Assembly (NCBI RefSeq): GCF_000160575.1
Contig: NZ_GG697137.1
Location: 1-64,000, forward strand
Direction: 5' to 3'
DNA: 64,000 bases
Origin: Weissella paramesenteroides ATCC 33313
GTDB taxonomy: Bacteria; Bacillota; Bacilli; Lactobacillales; Lactobacillaceae
In this document: piece after piece, positions 1-9,479 of the stretch
Numbering within the stretch: the stretch's first letter is position 1
Layout: the number at the start of each line of letters is the position of its first letter
Position numbers and translations under genes: made by a program
The notes under the pieces: model-generated
Databases searched by the model: none
The model's input: only the letters and a program-made list of their open reading frames with translations
What the model was told of the DNA's origin: nothing

Positions 1-312
1 GTTGCGTTTCACAACTTAGTTAGTATATCAACAATCTAAATAATTGTCAACAACTAAGTTTTATAACAAATCTTTTATAAAACTTGCGTTTCACAACTTA
101 AACTATATTACAGTATATTCATTTGAATGTCAACACTATAATTTAGATAAGTTTTGATGTCTTTTGAATTGATTTTTTCATCGCTTCCAAAACCCAACTT
201 TTATATAATACGACTATGATTGAGAGAATGCAAGCTTTAATTTGAATTTTATAACATTTAATTTTAGCACTTAGATATTCTTCATCAACTTATCAGATAA
301 CCCACACACCAA
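1..312. other. AT-rich intergenic stretch at window edge with a 17-bp direct repeat
   Basis: No coding region is visible here. The 17-mer ttgcgtttcacaactta occurs at 2-18 and again at 84-100. Between the copies, aacttagtt (13-21) and aactaagtt (52-60) form a perfect inverted repeat. The 82-bp period and the single pair of copies do not fit a CRISPR array. The stretch is probably a control or 3' region of a gene to the left of the window; its function is unknown. Confidence 0.45.
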
Positions 313-354
313 TAAAAAAGCTGAAACAGAATTTTCTATCTGTTTCAGCTTTTT
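313..354 (-). terminator. Rho-independent terminator after lysS
   Basis: A 16-bp stem (about 315-330 pairing with 339-354, arms agctgaaacaga / tctgtttcagct) is flanked by A-runs on the plus strand, which read as a T-run for minus-strand transcription leaving lysS. Confidence 0.85.
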
Positions 355-386
355 AATAGATACAATATTTTTTGCGTGTTGATATC

Positions 387-1886
<1,500 letters not shown>

Positions 1887-1978
1887 TCATTTTTCTTTAT
1901 TGATTCTTTGGTGCTTCCACCATACATAATTATAAGTTTGCCAATCTTCTGTCCATTTTGCAAGTCTCAGGACAAATT

Positions 1979-2872
1979 TTACAAACCATTTGCATCCTTG
2001 CTAGCAATAATTGCCTGCAATTCGTTTTCGTCGAAATTAATAATTTTACCAGTAAATCGATCGATAATTTCAACACCATGGTCTTCAGCTAATATTTCTT
2101 GTAATTCTGTAAGTGGTAATGTCGCCAACATCCGGGCATAGTCATGCTTCGCAATTTCTGGGTAAAGATTTACCTCAGTTGTTGACAATACTTTCACTTG
2201 TTCTTCACCAAACAAATTATTGAGTAAATCACTTGGCGTAAACCCTTCAAGCATTTGTGTGGAAATGGCTGGAAAATTAGCCAATTTATCTTCTAATGTG
2301 GCAATATCCTCATCCGTAGCATCAGGTAATGTCGAAACCATAAATCCTCCGGCCGTGACAATGGTGCCATCGGGATCAACCAATACAGATACCGCTACGG
2401 CCGAAGGGATTTGCTCCGATTTAGCCATATAGTAAGTTAAGTCATCCCCAATTTCACCAGTTACTAAGGCTACTTGCCCTGTAAATGGCTCATTTGCTCC
2501 AAAATCTTTTGTTACTGATAAAAATCCATCTGTACCAACAGCATTCGCTACGTCAGGTTGTCCCTTAGGCGTCAAAGGTAAGGTCACTTTTGGATTAGTC
2601 ACATAACCACGAACCTCACCCTGAGCTGATGCCTCGACAACAACTTTTCCTGCCGGTCCTTGTCCATCAATACTGATAGCTAAGCGTTCATCGCCCTTAA
2701 GGATTGCATTTGACACCATTAATGAACCGAGCAATGCACGTCCTAAAATCGTAATTCCAAGTTGTGAAGCGTCATGAAATGTGGCAACTGTTTTCATCAT
2801 ATCAGTTGCTTCAATTGCAATCGCACGAAACTTACCATCGTCCGTTATCGCACGTATTAATTTATCTGCCAT
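1979..2872 (-). CDS. hslO: Hsp33-family chaperone HslO without cysteines
   Basis: Homologue of the redox-regulated holdase Hsp33, next to ftsH as in many Firmicutes. The start is the ATG at 2872, 7-8 nt after AAAGGA, giving 297 residues; a longer in-frame start at 2926 has no better ribosome site. The N-terminal fold is typical (MADKLIRAITDDGKFRAIAI, LLGSLMVSNAILKGDERL, DGQGPAGKVVVEA). The C-terminal domain should carry the zinc-binding CxC and CxxC pairs. Here the corresponding stretches read VNLYPEIAKHD and IDRFTGKII, and the whole protein contains no cysteine. It therefore cannot use the classic zinc/disulphide switch. It may be a constitutive or differently regulated chaperone (inference). 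Confidence 0.9.
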   Translation of the reverse strand: MADKLIRAITDDGKFRAIAIEATDMMKTVATFHDASQLGITILGRALLGSLMVSNAILKGDERLAISIDGQGPAGKVVVEASAQGEVRGYVTNPKVTLPLTPKGQPDVANAVGTDGFLSVTKDFGANEPFTGQVALVTGEIGDDLTYYMAKSEQIPSAVAVSVLVDPDGTIVTAGGFMVSTLPDATDEDIATLEDKLANFPAISTQMLEGFTPSDLLNNLFGEEQVKVLSTTEVNLYPEIAKHDYARMLATLPLTELQEILAEDHGVEIIDRFTGKIINFDENELQAIIASKDANGL

Positions 2873-2926
2873 ATTGATGTCCTTTTCTGATTGTTTTTCC
2901 GTTATCAAGTGTAACACAGAGTACAT

Positions 2927-2962
2927 AAAAAAAGAGCCTAGGAATATATTCCCTAGCTCTTT
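2927..2962 (-). terminator. Rho-independent terminator after ftsH
   Basis: An imperfect stem aaagagcctagg / cctagctcttt with a short AT loop lies next to a seven-A run, which is a T-run in the ftsH reading direction. It separates ftsH from hslO. Confidence 0.8.
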
Positions 2963-2984
2963 GATACTACCTATTTATCAAACA

Positions 2985-5054
2985 TTAAGCACGATCATCC
3001 TCGTTATCTGATGAATCATCGTCAGGTGTCAATGACTCTGAAGCAACTGCCTTTTCAGACGCAACATCTTCAGTCAATTTATCATTTGCAGCCTTCTTAG
3101 CTTGCTCGTATGACATCGGCGTTGATTCATCGGCCTTAGAATTTGCTTCGTCCGGCATCTTACCAGTGTTGAACAAGCTCAAAATTTGCTTCTCATCCAA
3201 CGTCTCGTACTCTAGCAAAGCTTGCGCAATGGCTTCATGCTTGTCCTTATACTTAGTAATAATATCACGGGCTGTATTGTAACCCTCAGTTGTAATACGA
3301 CGTACTTCTTCATCAACTAAACGTGAAGTCGTATCTGAGTATAATGGTTGACCATATTGTTGGTCACCATCTTTCTCTAACTGGACCATACCAAGCTTAT
3401 CAGACATACCATATTGTGTAACCATCGCACGAGCAATACCTGTCGCTTGCTCAAAGTCGTTTGAGGCTCCCGAAGACTGTTGATTAAATATCAATACTTC
3501 AGCAGCACGACCACCCATCAAACCAGCAACCTGATCCATAGCGTCCGTCTTACTCATCAACATTTGATCTTCACGAGGTAACATGATTGCATATCCGCCT
3601 GCACGACCACGAGGAACAATCGTTACCTTATGCACAACACGTGCCTCGTTTAATACAAGACCAACAATAGCGTGTCCAGCCTCGTGATAAGCGACCGTCT
3701 TACGTTCTTTAGCTGAAACAACACGATCCTTCTTTGCTGGACCAGCAATGACACGGTCTTCAGCTTCATCCAAATCCTTACCCGTAATCGTATTGTTATT
3801 CTGACGAGCGGCTAACAAAGCAGCTTCGTTCAGCAAATTCTCCAAGTCAGCTCCAACGAATCCCGGCGTTTGCTTAGCAATTTCCTTCAAGTCAACACTT
3901 GAATCTAATGGCTTATTCTTCGCATGAACCTTCAAGATTGCCTCACGACCCTTAATATCAGGACGACCAACCAAAATCTTACGATCAAAACGACCTGGAC
4001 GAAGCAATGCCGGATCAAGCACATCAGAACGGTTTGTTGCCGCCATGACGATAACACCTTCATTACCTTCGAATCCATCCATCTCAACCAACATTTGATT
4101 CAGCGTTTGCTCACGTTCATCGTGACCTCCGCCCATACCGTTACCACGTTGACGTCCAACCGCATCAATTTCATCGATAAAGATAATTGATGGTGCTGCC
4201 TTCTTGGCATTTTCGAACAAATCACGAACACGACTTGCTCCAACACCAACGAACATCTCAACGAAGTCAGAACCAGAAATTGAAAAGAATGGTACGCCAG
4301 CTTCACCAGCAACAGCCTTAGCTAGTAAAGTTTTACCAGTTCCGGGAGGGCCCTCTAGAAGTACACCTGATGGTATACGAGCACCTAACTTAAGGAACTT
4401 CTTTGGATCCTTTAAGAATTCAACAACTTCGACCAATTCTTGCTTTTCTTCTTCAGCACCTGCGACATCAGCAAAGCGCTTTTTGTTTTCTGATGGATCA
4501 GCCGGCTTAGCCTTTGACTTACCAATCCCCATCATATTGCCACGGCCACCTTGACCACCTTGATTCATACCACCCATCATTAGGTAGAATAAACCGACCA
4601 TCAAGATCAATGGCAAAATAGTTACAAGAAATGTTCCCCAGAAATTAGTAGGCTGAGGTTTTGTGGTGATATCCGTATCTGCCTTTTCGGCAACTTTTTG
4701 TACATTTGCAATAACGGTATCACTACCAACCAACTTGGTCTCAAAGGACGTTGCCTTACCTGATTGACCACCACCTAACAATGCTGTAAAGGCATCATTA
4801 TTGCTAGAATTTTTACTTGATTGTGCTTTTGTGTACTCACCCTTAACGTTGTAAACCCCATCGCCAGGTTGAATCGTGACTTTATCAATCTTTTTGTCAC
4901 GTAACTCCGTCATAAATGTTGACGTAGAGATAGTCTTAGTATTTGAGGTCTGTGTGGGCCCGGCTACCCAATATATCAACCCCATAATACCGAGGACTAC
5001 GATTACGTAAAACAAACTATTTCGGACAAAGTTTCCGTTTCGTTGGTTTTTCAT
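2985..5054 (-). CDS. ftsH: ATP-dependent membrane zinc metalloprotease FtsH
   Basis: Membrane-anchored AAA+ protease that degrades misfolded and regulatory proteins. The start is the ATG at 5054, just after AGGAGGAATTG. Domains in order: TM1 (about 13-31), an extracellular loop, TM2 (about 140-162), an AAA module with Walker A GPPGTGKT (about 235-242), Walker [12 protein letters not shown] and the second-region arginines, then the peptidase with the zinc motif HEAGH in [14 protein letters not shown] Gly-rich linker ([11 protein letters not shown]) follows TM2, and an acidic low-complexity tail ends the protein ([12 protein letters not shown]). The 689-residue length is normal. It lies downstream of hpt as in Bacillus. 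Confidence 0.97.
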   Translation of the reverse strand: MKNQRNGNFVRNSLFYVIVVLGIMGLIYWVAGPTQTSNTKTISTSTFMTELRDKKIDKVTIQPGDGVYNVKGEYTKAQSSKNSSNNDAFTALLGGGQSGKATSFETKLVGSDTVIANVQKVAEKADTDITTKPQPTNFWGTFLVTILPLILMVGLFYLMMGGMNQGGQGGRGNMMGIGKSKAKPADPSENKKRFADVAGAEEEKQELVEVVEFLKDPKKFLKLGARIPSGVLLEGPPGTGKTLLAKAVAGEAGVPFFSISGSDFVEMFVGVGASRVRDLFENAKKAAPSIIFIDEIDAVGRQRGNGMGGGHDEREQTLNQMLVEMDGFEGNEGVIVMAATNRSDVLDPALLRPGRFDRKILVGRPDIKGREAILKVHAKNKPLDSSVDLKEIAKQTPGFVGADLENLLNEAALLAARQNNNTITGKDLDEAEDRVIAGPAKKDRVVSAKERKTVAYHEAGHAIVGLVLNEARVVHKVTIVPRGRAGGYAIMLPREDQMLMSKTDAMDQVAGLMGGRAAEVLIFNQQSSGASNDFEQATGIARAMVTQYGMSDKLGMVQLEKDGDQQYGQPLYSDTTSRLVDEEVRRITTEGYNTARDIITKYKDKHEAIAQALLEYETLDEKQILSLFNTGKMPDEANSKADESTPMSYEQAKKAANDKLTEDVASEKAVASESLTPDDDSSDNEDDRA

Positions 5055-5132
5055 CAATTCCTCCTATAGATAGCAATAGCAGTTACTATCTTATATTATG
5101 TACGATCTTATTAATTAATTTTTCAGTTTAAA

Positions 5133-5729
5133 TTAGTGATTTGGTGTGATATCCACCGTGTCAACAATATCAGCATGTTGTGGATCATAAACTTCACGCT
5201 TCAAAACCCCTACATATGGTAGATTACGGTACAACTGTTTGTAATCCAGTCCATACCCTACCACAAAGGCCTTTGGTACGTCAAAGCCAACATAATCAAC
5301 CGTTGCTTCGACAACTCGTCCATCTTTTTTATCTAATAGACTAGCCGTTTTTACTGATTTTGCACCACGATTCTTTAATAACTCAATCATGAACTTCAGC
5401 GACCGACCTGTATCAACAATATCTTCCATAATAATAATGTCACGTCCATTAATATCAGTCTGTAAATCTGTTACCAAATCCACATTACCTGATGATGAAA
5501 TACCACCATTATAACTAGAAACATCGATGAACTCGACTTCTGCATATTGCATATGACGCATCACATCAACTGTCCACAAAACAGCACCCTTCAGTACTGA
5601 TAGAATAATTGGTGTCCGTCCTTGATAGTCAGCAGCTAATTGTTCGCCAACTCGTTTGGCAGCTTTTGCAATATCTGCCTCGCTATACAATACCCGTTCG
5701 ATATCATTATTCATGTCCGGCTGGTTCAT
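5133..5729 (-). CDS. hpt: Hypoxanthine-guanine phosphoribosyltransferase
   Basis: Salvages hypoxanthine and guanine with PRPP to IMP and GMP. The 198-residue protein shows the PRPP-binding signature IIIMEDIVDTGRSLKFMIEL (about 96-115) and the loop SVLKGAVLWTVDVMR near the N-terminus. GGAG lies 11 nt before the ATG at 5729; an alternative ATG five codons later is possible. It sits between tilS and ftsH, the order found across Bacillales and Lactobacillales, where HprT can partner with TilS and FtsH in regulation (known for other species, not shown here). Confidence 0.96.
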   Translation of the reverse strand: MNQPDMNNDIERVLYSEADIAKAAKRVGEQLAADYQGRTPIILSVLKGAVLWTVDVMRHMQYAEVEFIDVSSYNGGISSSGNVDLVTDLQTDINGRDIIIMEDIVDTGRSLKFMIELLKNRGAKSVKTASLLDKKDGRVVEATVDYVGFDVPKAFVVGYGLDYKQLYRNLPYVGVLKREVYDPQHADIVDTVDITPNH

Positions 5730-5835
5730 GTTTTGTTAATCTCCTAAATCTTAATTCCCCTACTGTTACATAGATTTAAGAATACCATGTTTAACCCCAA
5801 ATGTTTAGTCAATAACTAAAAGAACTGAAAAAGTT

Positions 5836-6810
5836 TTAACTTTTCACCAATCTTAACCATTGATGATTCCTTATAAGCTGTTTATAGTCATTTAACTGAA
5901 TACTACCAGTAGCAACATTTTGATTTCTCATTAATTGAATGGTCTGTCGCAACTGTCGGTCTTTAACGTCAAACACTTCTTGTTTCTGTAACCATTGTTG
6001 TAGGACTAGTAATAATTGTTCTGTTGGTAATTGCCAATCTAATACACCTGCTTCTAACGCTGCCACATATTGCTTAATTTGTGGATCCGCTAATGCCTGT
6101 AAAGCTGTTAATTGGTCAGCAAAATCAATGATGTGAGCCACAGCTTGTTTATTTATGTGCTGTAGGTCAGGAATAACCGCATTTCTTAGTCGGTTACGTG
6201 CGTATTGCTGATCATCATTTGTATAATCGTCAATCCATTCTTGCACAGGTTCCTTAATTAAATCCTTTAATTCTAGCTTAGAAAGACTTAAAAACGGCCG
6301 TACAAGCTTCAGCCCATTGGTAAGCGTTTGTTTTTCTGGCATCCCAGTTAACTGCTCTAACCGACTTCCGCGCGTTAATTTATATAAAATTGTCTCGACT
6401 TGATCATTGCGATGATGTGCAGTCACGATACTGTTTGCACCGACTTGCTCAGCAACCGAAAACATCACGCCATACCGCTTTTCGCGTGCCTTTTCTTCTA
6501 CTGAAACAGTTGGTACCTCTGACCAATCCAATTTTCGTATGGTTGCCGATTGTAAGTGTGGCGTATGTGCAAACACTTTCCTGACTAATGCTTCTTCTTG
6601 TTGCGCATCAGAACGCAGTTGATGATTAATGTAGATAGCACTAACTTGTGGTTGCAGATCTTTAGGCAAATCACCTGCAGTTAGCCATCTTAATAATCGT
6701 AATGAATCTTGCCCGCCTGATACAGCGACCAATACATGATCGTTGGCATCAAACAACTGCTGTTCACGAAGATGGCGAATTAAGTTAGCTCGTAAAACTC
6801 TAGGTTGCAT
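5836..6810 (-). CDS. tilS: tRNA(Ile)-lysidine synthetase, short form
   Basis: Modifies C34 of the tRNA-Ile CAU anticodon to lysidine using ATP and lysine, so that it decodes AUA. The PP-loop ATP-binding motif VAVSGGQDS is at about 27-35, and TAHHRNDQVET and RGSRLEQLTGM are typical TilS segments. At 324 residues it is about 100-150 shorter than Bacillus or E. coli TilS and seems to end after the first C-terminal subdomain, without the TilS_C substrate-recognition domain. Short TilS proteins exist (Aquifex), so it is probably functional. About 100 bp separate it from hpt. Confidence 0.92.
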   Translation of the reverse strand: MQPRVLRANLIRHLREQQLFDANDHVLVAVSGGQDSLRLLRWLTAGDLPKDLQPQVSAIYINHQLRSDAQQEEALVRKVFAHTPHLQSATIRKLDWSEVPTVSVEEKAREKRYGVMFSVAEQVGANSIVTAHHRNDQVETILYKLTRGSRLEQLTGMPEKQTLTNGLKLVRPFLSLSKLELKDLIKEPVQEWIDDYTNDDQQYARNRLRNAVIPDLQHINKQAVAHIIDFADQLTALQALADPQIKQYVAALEAGVLDWQLPTEQLLLVLQQWLQKQEVFDVKDRQLRQTIQLMRNQNVATGSIQLNDYKQLIRNHQWLRLVKS

Positions 6811-6860
6811 TCCTATACACTTACTCCTTTTTTGGACTAACTTTATTATATGCTAAAAAG

Positions 6861-7041
6861 ACAGAGTGTGAACCAATGTGGTTTGAATCCGGGTGTAAGG
6901 TCGTTTAGGTAATTTTTGGGCGGAGCAACGCGTAGAACAAGAATTTCCTAAATGATCTTACATTGAGGATTCAGCTTTTTGGAGCACATTTAGGCAGAGT
7001 GTGAACCAATGCGATTTGAATCCGGAGTGTAAGGCTATTTT
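6861..7041 (+). repeat. Structured intergenic repeat, copy A (1.3 units)
   Basis: A long imperfect hairpin with arms 6885-6914 and 6942-6972 (about 26 of 30 positions pair, including G-U) encloses a loop containing gcggagcaacgcgtagaaca. A second 5' part (6995-7041) repeats the first about 40 nt nearly exactly (cagagtgtgaaccaatg...), so the locus holds about 1.3 units. The same layout, with different but still pairing arms, recurs at 25404. Orientation is assigned by similarity to that copy. No ORF is present. Confidence 0.75.
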
Positions 7042-7047
7042 CAGACA

Positions 7048-7081
7048 ATAAAAGCCAGGATGTTTTGTCCTGGCTTTTATC
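7048..7081 (-). terminator. Rho-independent terminator after divIC
   Basis: The stem ataaaagccagga / tcctggcttttat is a near-perfect palindrome immediately after the divIC stop. Its AT-rich flanks allow it to act on both strands. Confidence 0.85.
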
Positions 7082-7083
7082 AG

Positions 7084-7470
7084 TTAGTTTGTTAATTGCC
7101 AATTCGGAATATTAAAAACAGTTTCACCATTTTTTGTATACATGTATTTCTCACGAACCAATTTTTCCAAATAGCTATTATCACCCAAATCTTTTACTTC
7201 TTGTTTTAAGTCTGAATGTGATGCCTTTGCAGTTGATAATGTCTTGCTGGTCTCAGTTAACCCAGCCGAGGTAGTGGTGTATTTTACATATTGTTTATGA
7301 AAATTTACCATAGCCACGACAGCCACAATAATCATAAAAACACCTAGAAGAAAACGGCGGCGCAAATGAATATAGCGCGCATATTTCGCTTGTTGTGCTT
7401 CAATCGCTATATGATGCTTACCGGCAGCATTTAGTGGCCGTATATTTGATTGTTCAGTTGTTCTACGCAT
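7084..7470 (-). CDS. divIC: Septum formation initiator, DivIC/FtsB family
   Basis: Small bitopic division protein expected to work with FtsL and DivIB at the septum. The ATG at 7470 follows AAAGG by 9 nt and directly follows a GTG that could be read as an alternative start. The 128-residue protein has a basic cytoplasmic N-terminus, one TM helix at about 39-57 (RRRFLLGVFMIIVAVVAMVNF), then a predicted coiled coil (about 70-105) ending in the family stretch LVREKYMYTKNGETVFNIP. It lies downstream of rqcP as in Bacillus, but is separated from it by a terminator. Confidence 0.9.
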   Translation of the reverse strand: MRRTTEQSNIRPLNAAGKHHIAIEAQQAKYARYIHLRRRFLLGVFMIIVAVVAMVNFHKQYVKYTTTSAGLTETSKTLSTAKASHSDLKQEVKDLGDNSYLEKLVREKYMYTKNGETVFNIPNWQLTN

Positions 7471-7587
7471 CACTAATCACCTTTCCGGTCGTTCATCTAA
7501 ATCTACTTGTAGTCTAATTACCTTAACTTTACCGCAGGAATTAAATTTTTCTAACTCTCATTATCATTTCTTAACATTTTCATATAA

Positions 7588-7609
7588 AAAAATAACGGAG
7601 CGTTATTTT
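7588..7609 (-). terminator. Rho-independent terminator overlapping the rqcP stop
   Basis: The stem aaataacg / cgttattt with a 3-nt loop is followed, in the minus direction, by seven T residues. It shares its first bases with the rqcP stop codon and ends the pth-mfd-flippase-rqcP unit. Confidence 0.8.
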
Positions 7610-7886
7610 ATTTTACGTCAGCATCAAAATCTTGTGCATACGACTCTGAAACAATACTGTACATATGCTCAGCTTCATTCTTTTTTGTTGTCTCAACAAT
7701 GCGTTCTACTGCAATAACTGATGTCTTGTTACCAAAACGAATCGTTAATTCATCACCAGCCTTAACATCACTAGATGATTTTGCAGTTTTACCATTAATA
7801 TCAATACGCCCTTGGTCTGAAATATCTTTTGCTACTGAGCGTCGCTTAATCAAGCGTGATACCTTTAAATATTTATCTAATCGCAT
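7608..7886 (-). CDS. rqcP: RNA-binding S4 domain protein RqcP (YabO-like)
   Basis: A 92-residue protein made almost only of an S4 RNA-binding domain (MRLDKYLKVSRLIKRRSVAK, then SDVKAGDELTIRFG). RqcP/YabO binds stalled 50S subunits and supports RqcH-driven alanine tailing. The start is the ATG at 7886 after AAAGGG; an upstream in-frame extension has no ribosome site and overlaps the previous gene out of character. It overlaps the 3' end of the upstream flippase gene by 10 nt, so the two are translationally coupled. The gene order mfd-flippase-rqcP-divIC supports the assignment. Confidence 0.9.
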   Translation of the reverse strand: MRLDKYLKVSRLIKRRSVAKDISDQGRIDINGKTAKSSSDVKAGDELTIRFGNKTSVIAVERIVETTKKNEAEHMYSIVSESYAQDFDADVK

Positions 7887-9475
7887 GAATTTCCCTTTCG
7901 TTCTAAGAAGTGGTAGAGCTTGTACCCTTTTGGTAGTGCATACCACTCTTCTTTTGACAACAGACGTAAACGCCAAATCATCACTATAAACATAATTATA
8001 CCAATTAACGCTGAAGTAATCAGCGAAAATAAACTAGCTAGTCGAGATGCTCCCATTAATTTATCACTCGCCCAACCCCATAGTCCAGCGGTTAGTAAAA
8101 CGACCAGCAATGTTGTCATTAACTTGTACCACCAATTTTGGCTGTGCCATTGGCGTCGTAATTTTTTCGGTAAACGATGTAGGACAAAATATAACATTGG
8201 TACTAAGGCTAATAAAGTTGCCAAAGACGCACCCACAATGCCTAATTGTGGAATAAAAATCATATTCAAAATATACTTAACAATCATCGTCAGCAATACA
8301 AACCAGCTAACACCACGCGTATAATCTAAACTCTGTAAAACACTCGTGATGATCAAGATTAAGGTTGCTGGAATAATCGTTAGAACAAAAACCATTAATG
8401 CCTGACTACCCTCCCGCGTGCTAAACAGCACTTGGTTAGCTGCTGGCATAACCGCTATTAACCCAACTGTAGCAACACTTGATAGGATCAATGATAGCCG
8501 CAACATCATTTGAAAATCATGTATAAAGTCCCCATCTTCTTTTCGAACGGCATGAGAACGCAAAACTGGTAGTAAAGAAGTACTAACTGCTGTCGCTAGA
8601 ACCATCCCCAATTGAACCAATGGTTGCCCGCGATCATAAACACCTTTCGCATACTCGGCAGCCTGTGAGCTCATGCCGTTGACTTCTAGTAGTCCTTTCG
8701 TCGAAAACGAATCAACCAACTGTAACAAAACTAGCAGACCGGTTAACATGGCCAAAAGATTGCCCTCCGACCATAGGCGCTGAAAAATGCGGATCCATCC
8801 GATTGCACGCTCTTTTTTAACAGGCTTAGTAATCGGTGTTTGCCAGACTAATTTAATCGTACGACTAATGTATAAAGTAGCTAGCATTGCTGCAAATGTA
8901 GCTGCTGCAGTCGCCCAAGAACCAATCTTGTAAACAGACCACCCCGCATGAACACCCCACCAAGCAACACCAATAATAATACCAACACGAACTATTTGTT
9001 CAATGACCTGCGAAATAGCCGTCGGTACCATATTCAATTGACCTTGTGCAAAACCGCGACCAACTGCCAAAAATGGCATGAACCAAAACATCCAAGCAAC
9101 CGCTCTGATCACAGGAATCAATTTCAAATCATTTCCCATCCCGGTTGCTATCAAAGGAGCGCCACCATAAACAAACATGAATAAAATGAAGCTGATGATA
9201 AAGAGCAACCAAAACAAGCGTCGCGCAACCAACTGCTTACGTTCATTATCAGTCTGTTCCGTAATGATTTTTGAAATAAATAATGGCCACCCACTTAAAG
9301 CTAATACCACGCCAATGCCATATATCGGATAAACCTGTTGGTATACATAAAAACCTGTATTACCAACTAGATTTTGAAAAGGAATGCGATAAACAGCACT
9401 AAGAATTTTGGCAATGATTCCTGCCAATGTCAGAATACCAGCACCGGCCATTAAATTTTGACTACTTTTACTCAT
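7877..9475 (-). CDS. MOP-superfamily polysaccharide/lipid flippase (YabM/SpoVB-like)
   Basis: A 532-residue polytopic membrane protein with about 14 hydrophobic segments and the family opening GAGILTLAGIIAKILSAVYR, followed by PFQNLVGNTGFYVYQQVYPIY. These mark the PST/SpoVB branch of the MOP exporters, which move undecaprenyl-linked sugars across the membrane. The exact substrate (cell-wall precursor or exopolysaccharide unit) cannot be read from sequence. Its ATG lies 4 nt after the mfd stop, with AAAAAAGGA inside the mfd end, and its own end overlaps rqcP. In Bacillus the same slot holds yabM. Confidence 0.9.
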   Translation of the reverse strand: MSKSSQNLMAGAGILTLAGIIAKILSAVYRIPFQNLVGNTGFYVYQQVYPIYGIGVVLALSGWPLFISKIITEQTDNERKQLVARRLFWLLFIISFILFMFVYGGAPLIATGMGNDLKLIPVIRAVAWMFWFMPFLAVGRGFAQGQLNMVPTAISQVIEQIVRVGIIIGVAWWGVHAGWSVYKIGSWATAAATFAAMLATLYISRTIKLVWQTPITKPVKKERAIGWIRIFQRLWSEGNLLAMLTGLLVLLQLVDSFSTKGLLEVNGMSSQAAEYAKGVYDRGQPLVQLGMVLATAVSTSLLPVLRSHAVRKEDGDFIHDFQMMLRLSLILSSVATVGLIAVMPAANQVLFSTREGSQALMVFVLTIIPATLILIITSVLQSLDYTRGVSWFVLLTMIVKYILNMIFIPQLGIVGASLATLLALVPMLYFVLHRLPKKLRRQWHSQNWWYKLMTTLLVVLLTAGLWGWASDKLMGASRLASLFSLITSALIGIIMFIVMIWRLRLLSKEEWYALPKGYKLYHFLERKGNSCD

Positions 9476-9479
9476 ATTC

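Noticed and set aside
1-103. CRISPR array remnant
   Set aside because: Only two 17-nt copies with an 82-bp period; no 28-36 nt repeats, no spacers of regular length, no cas genes.
6880-6900. tRNA gene suggested by the T-arm-like ggtttgaatcc
   Set aside because: The surrounding sequence has no acceptor stem, D-arm or anticodon arm; the motif is part of the structured repeat arm and recurs at about 7013.
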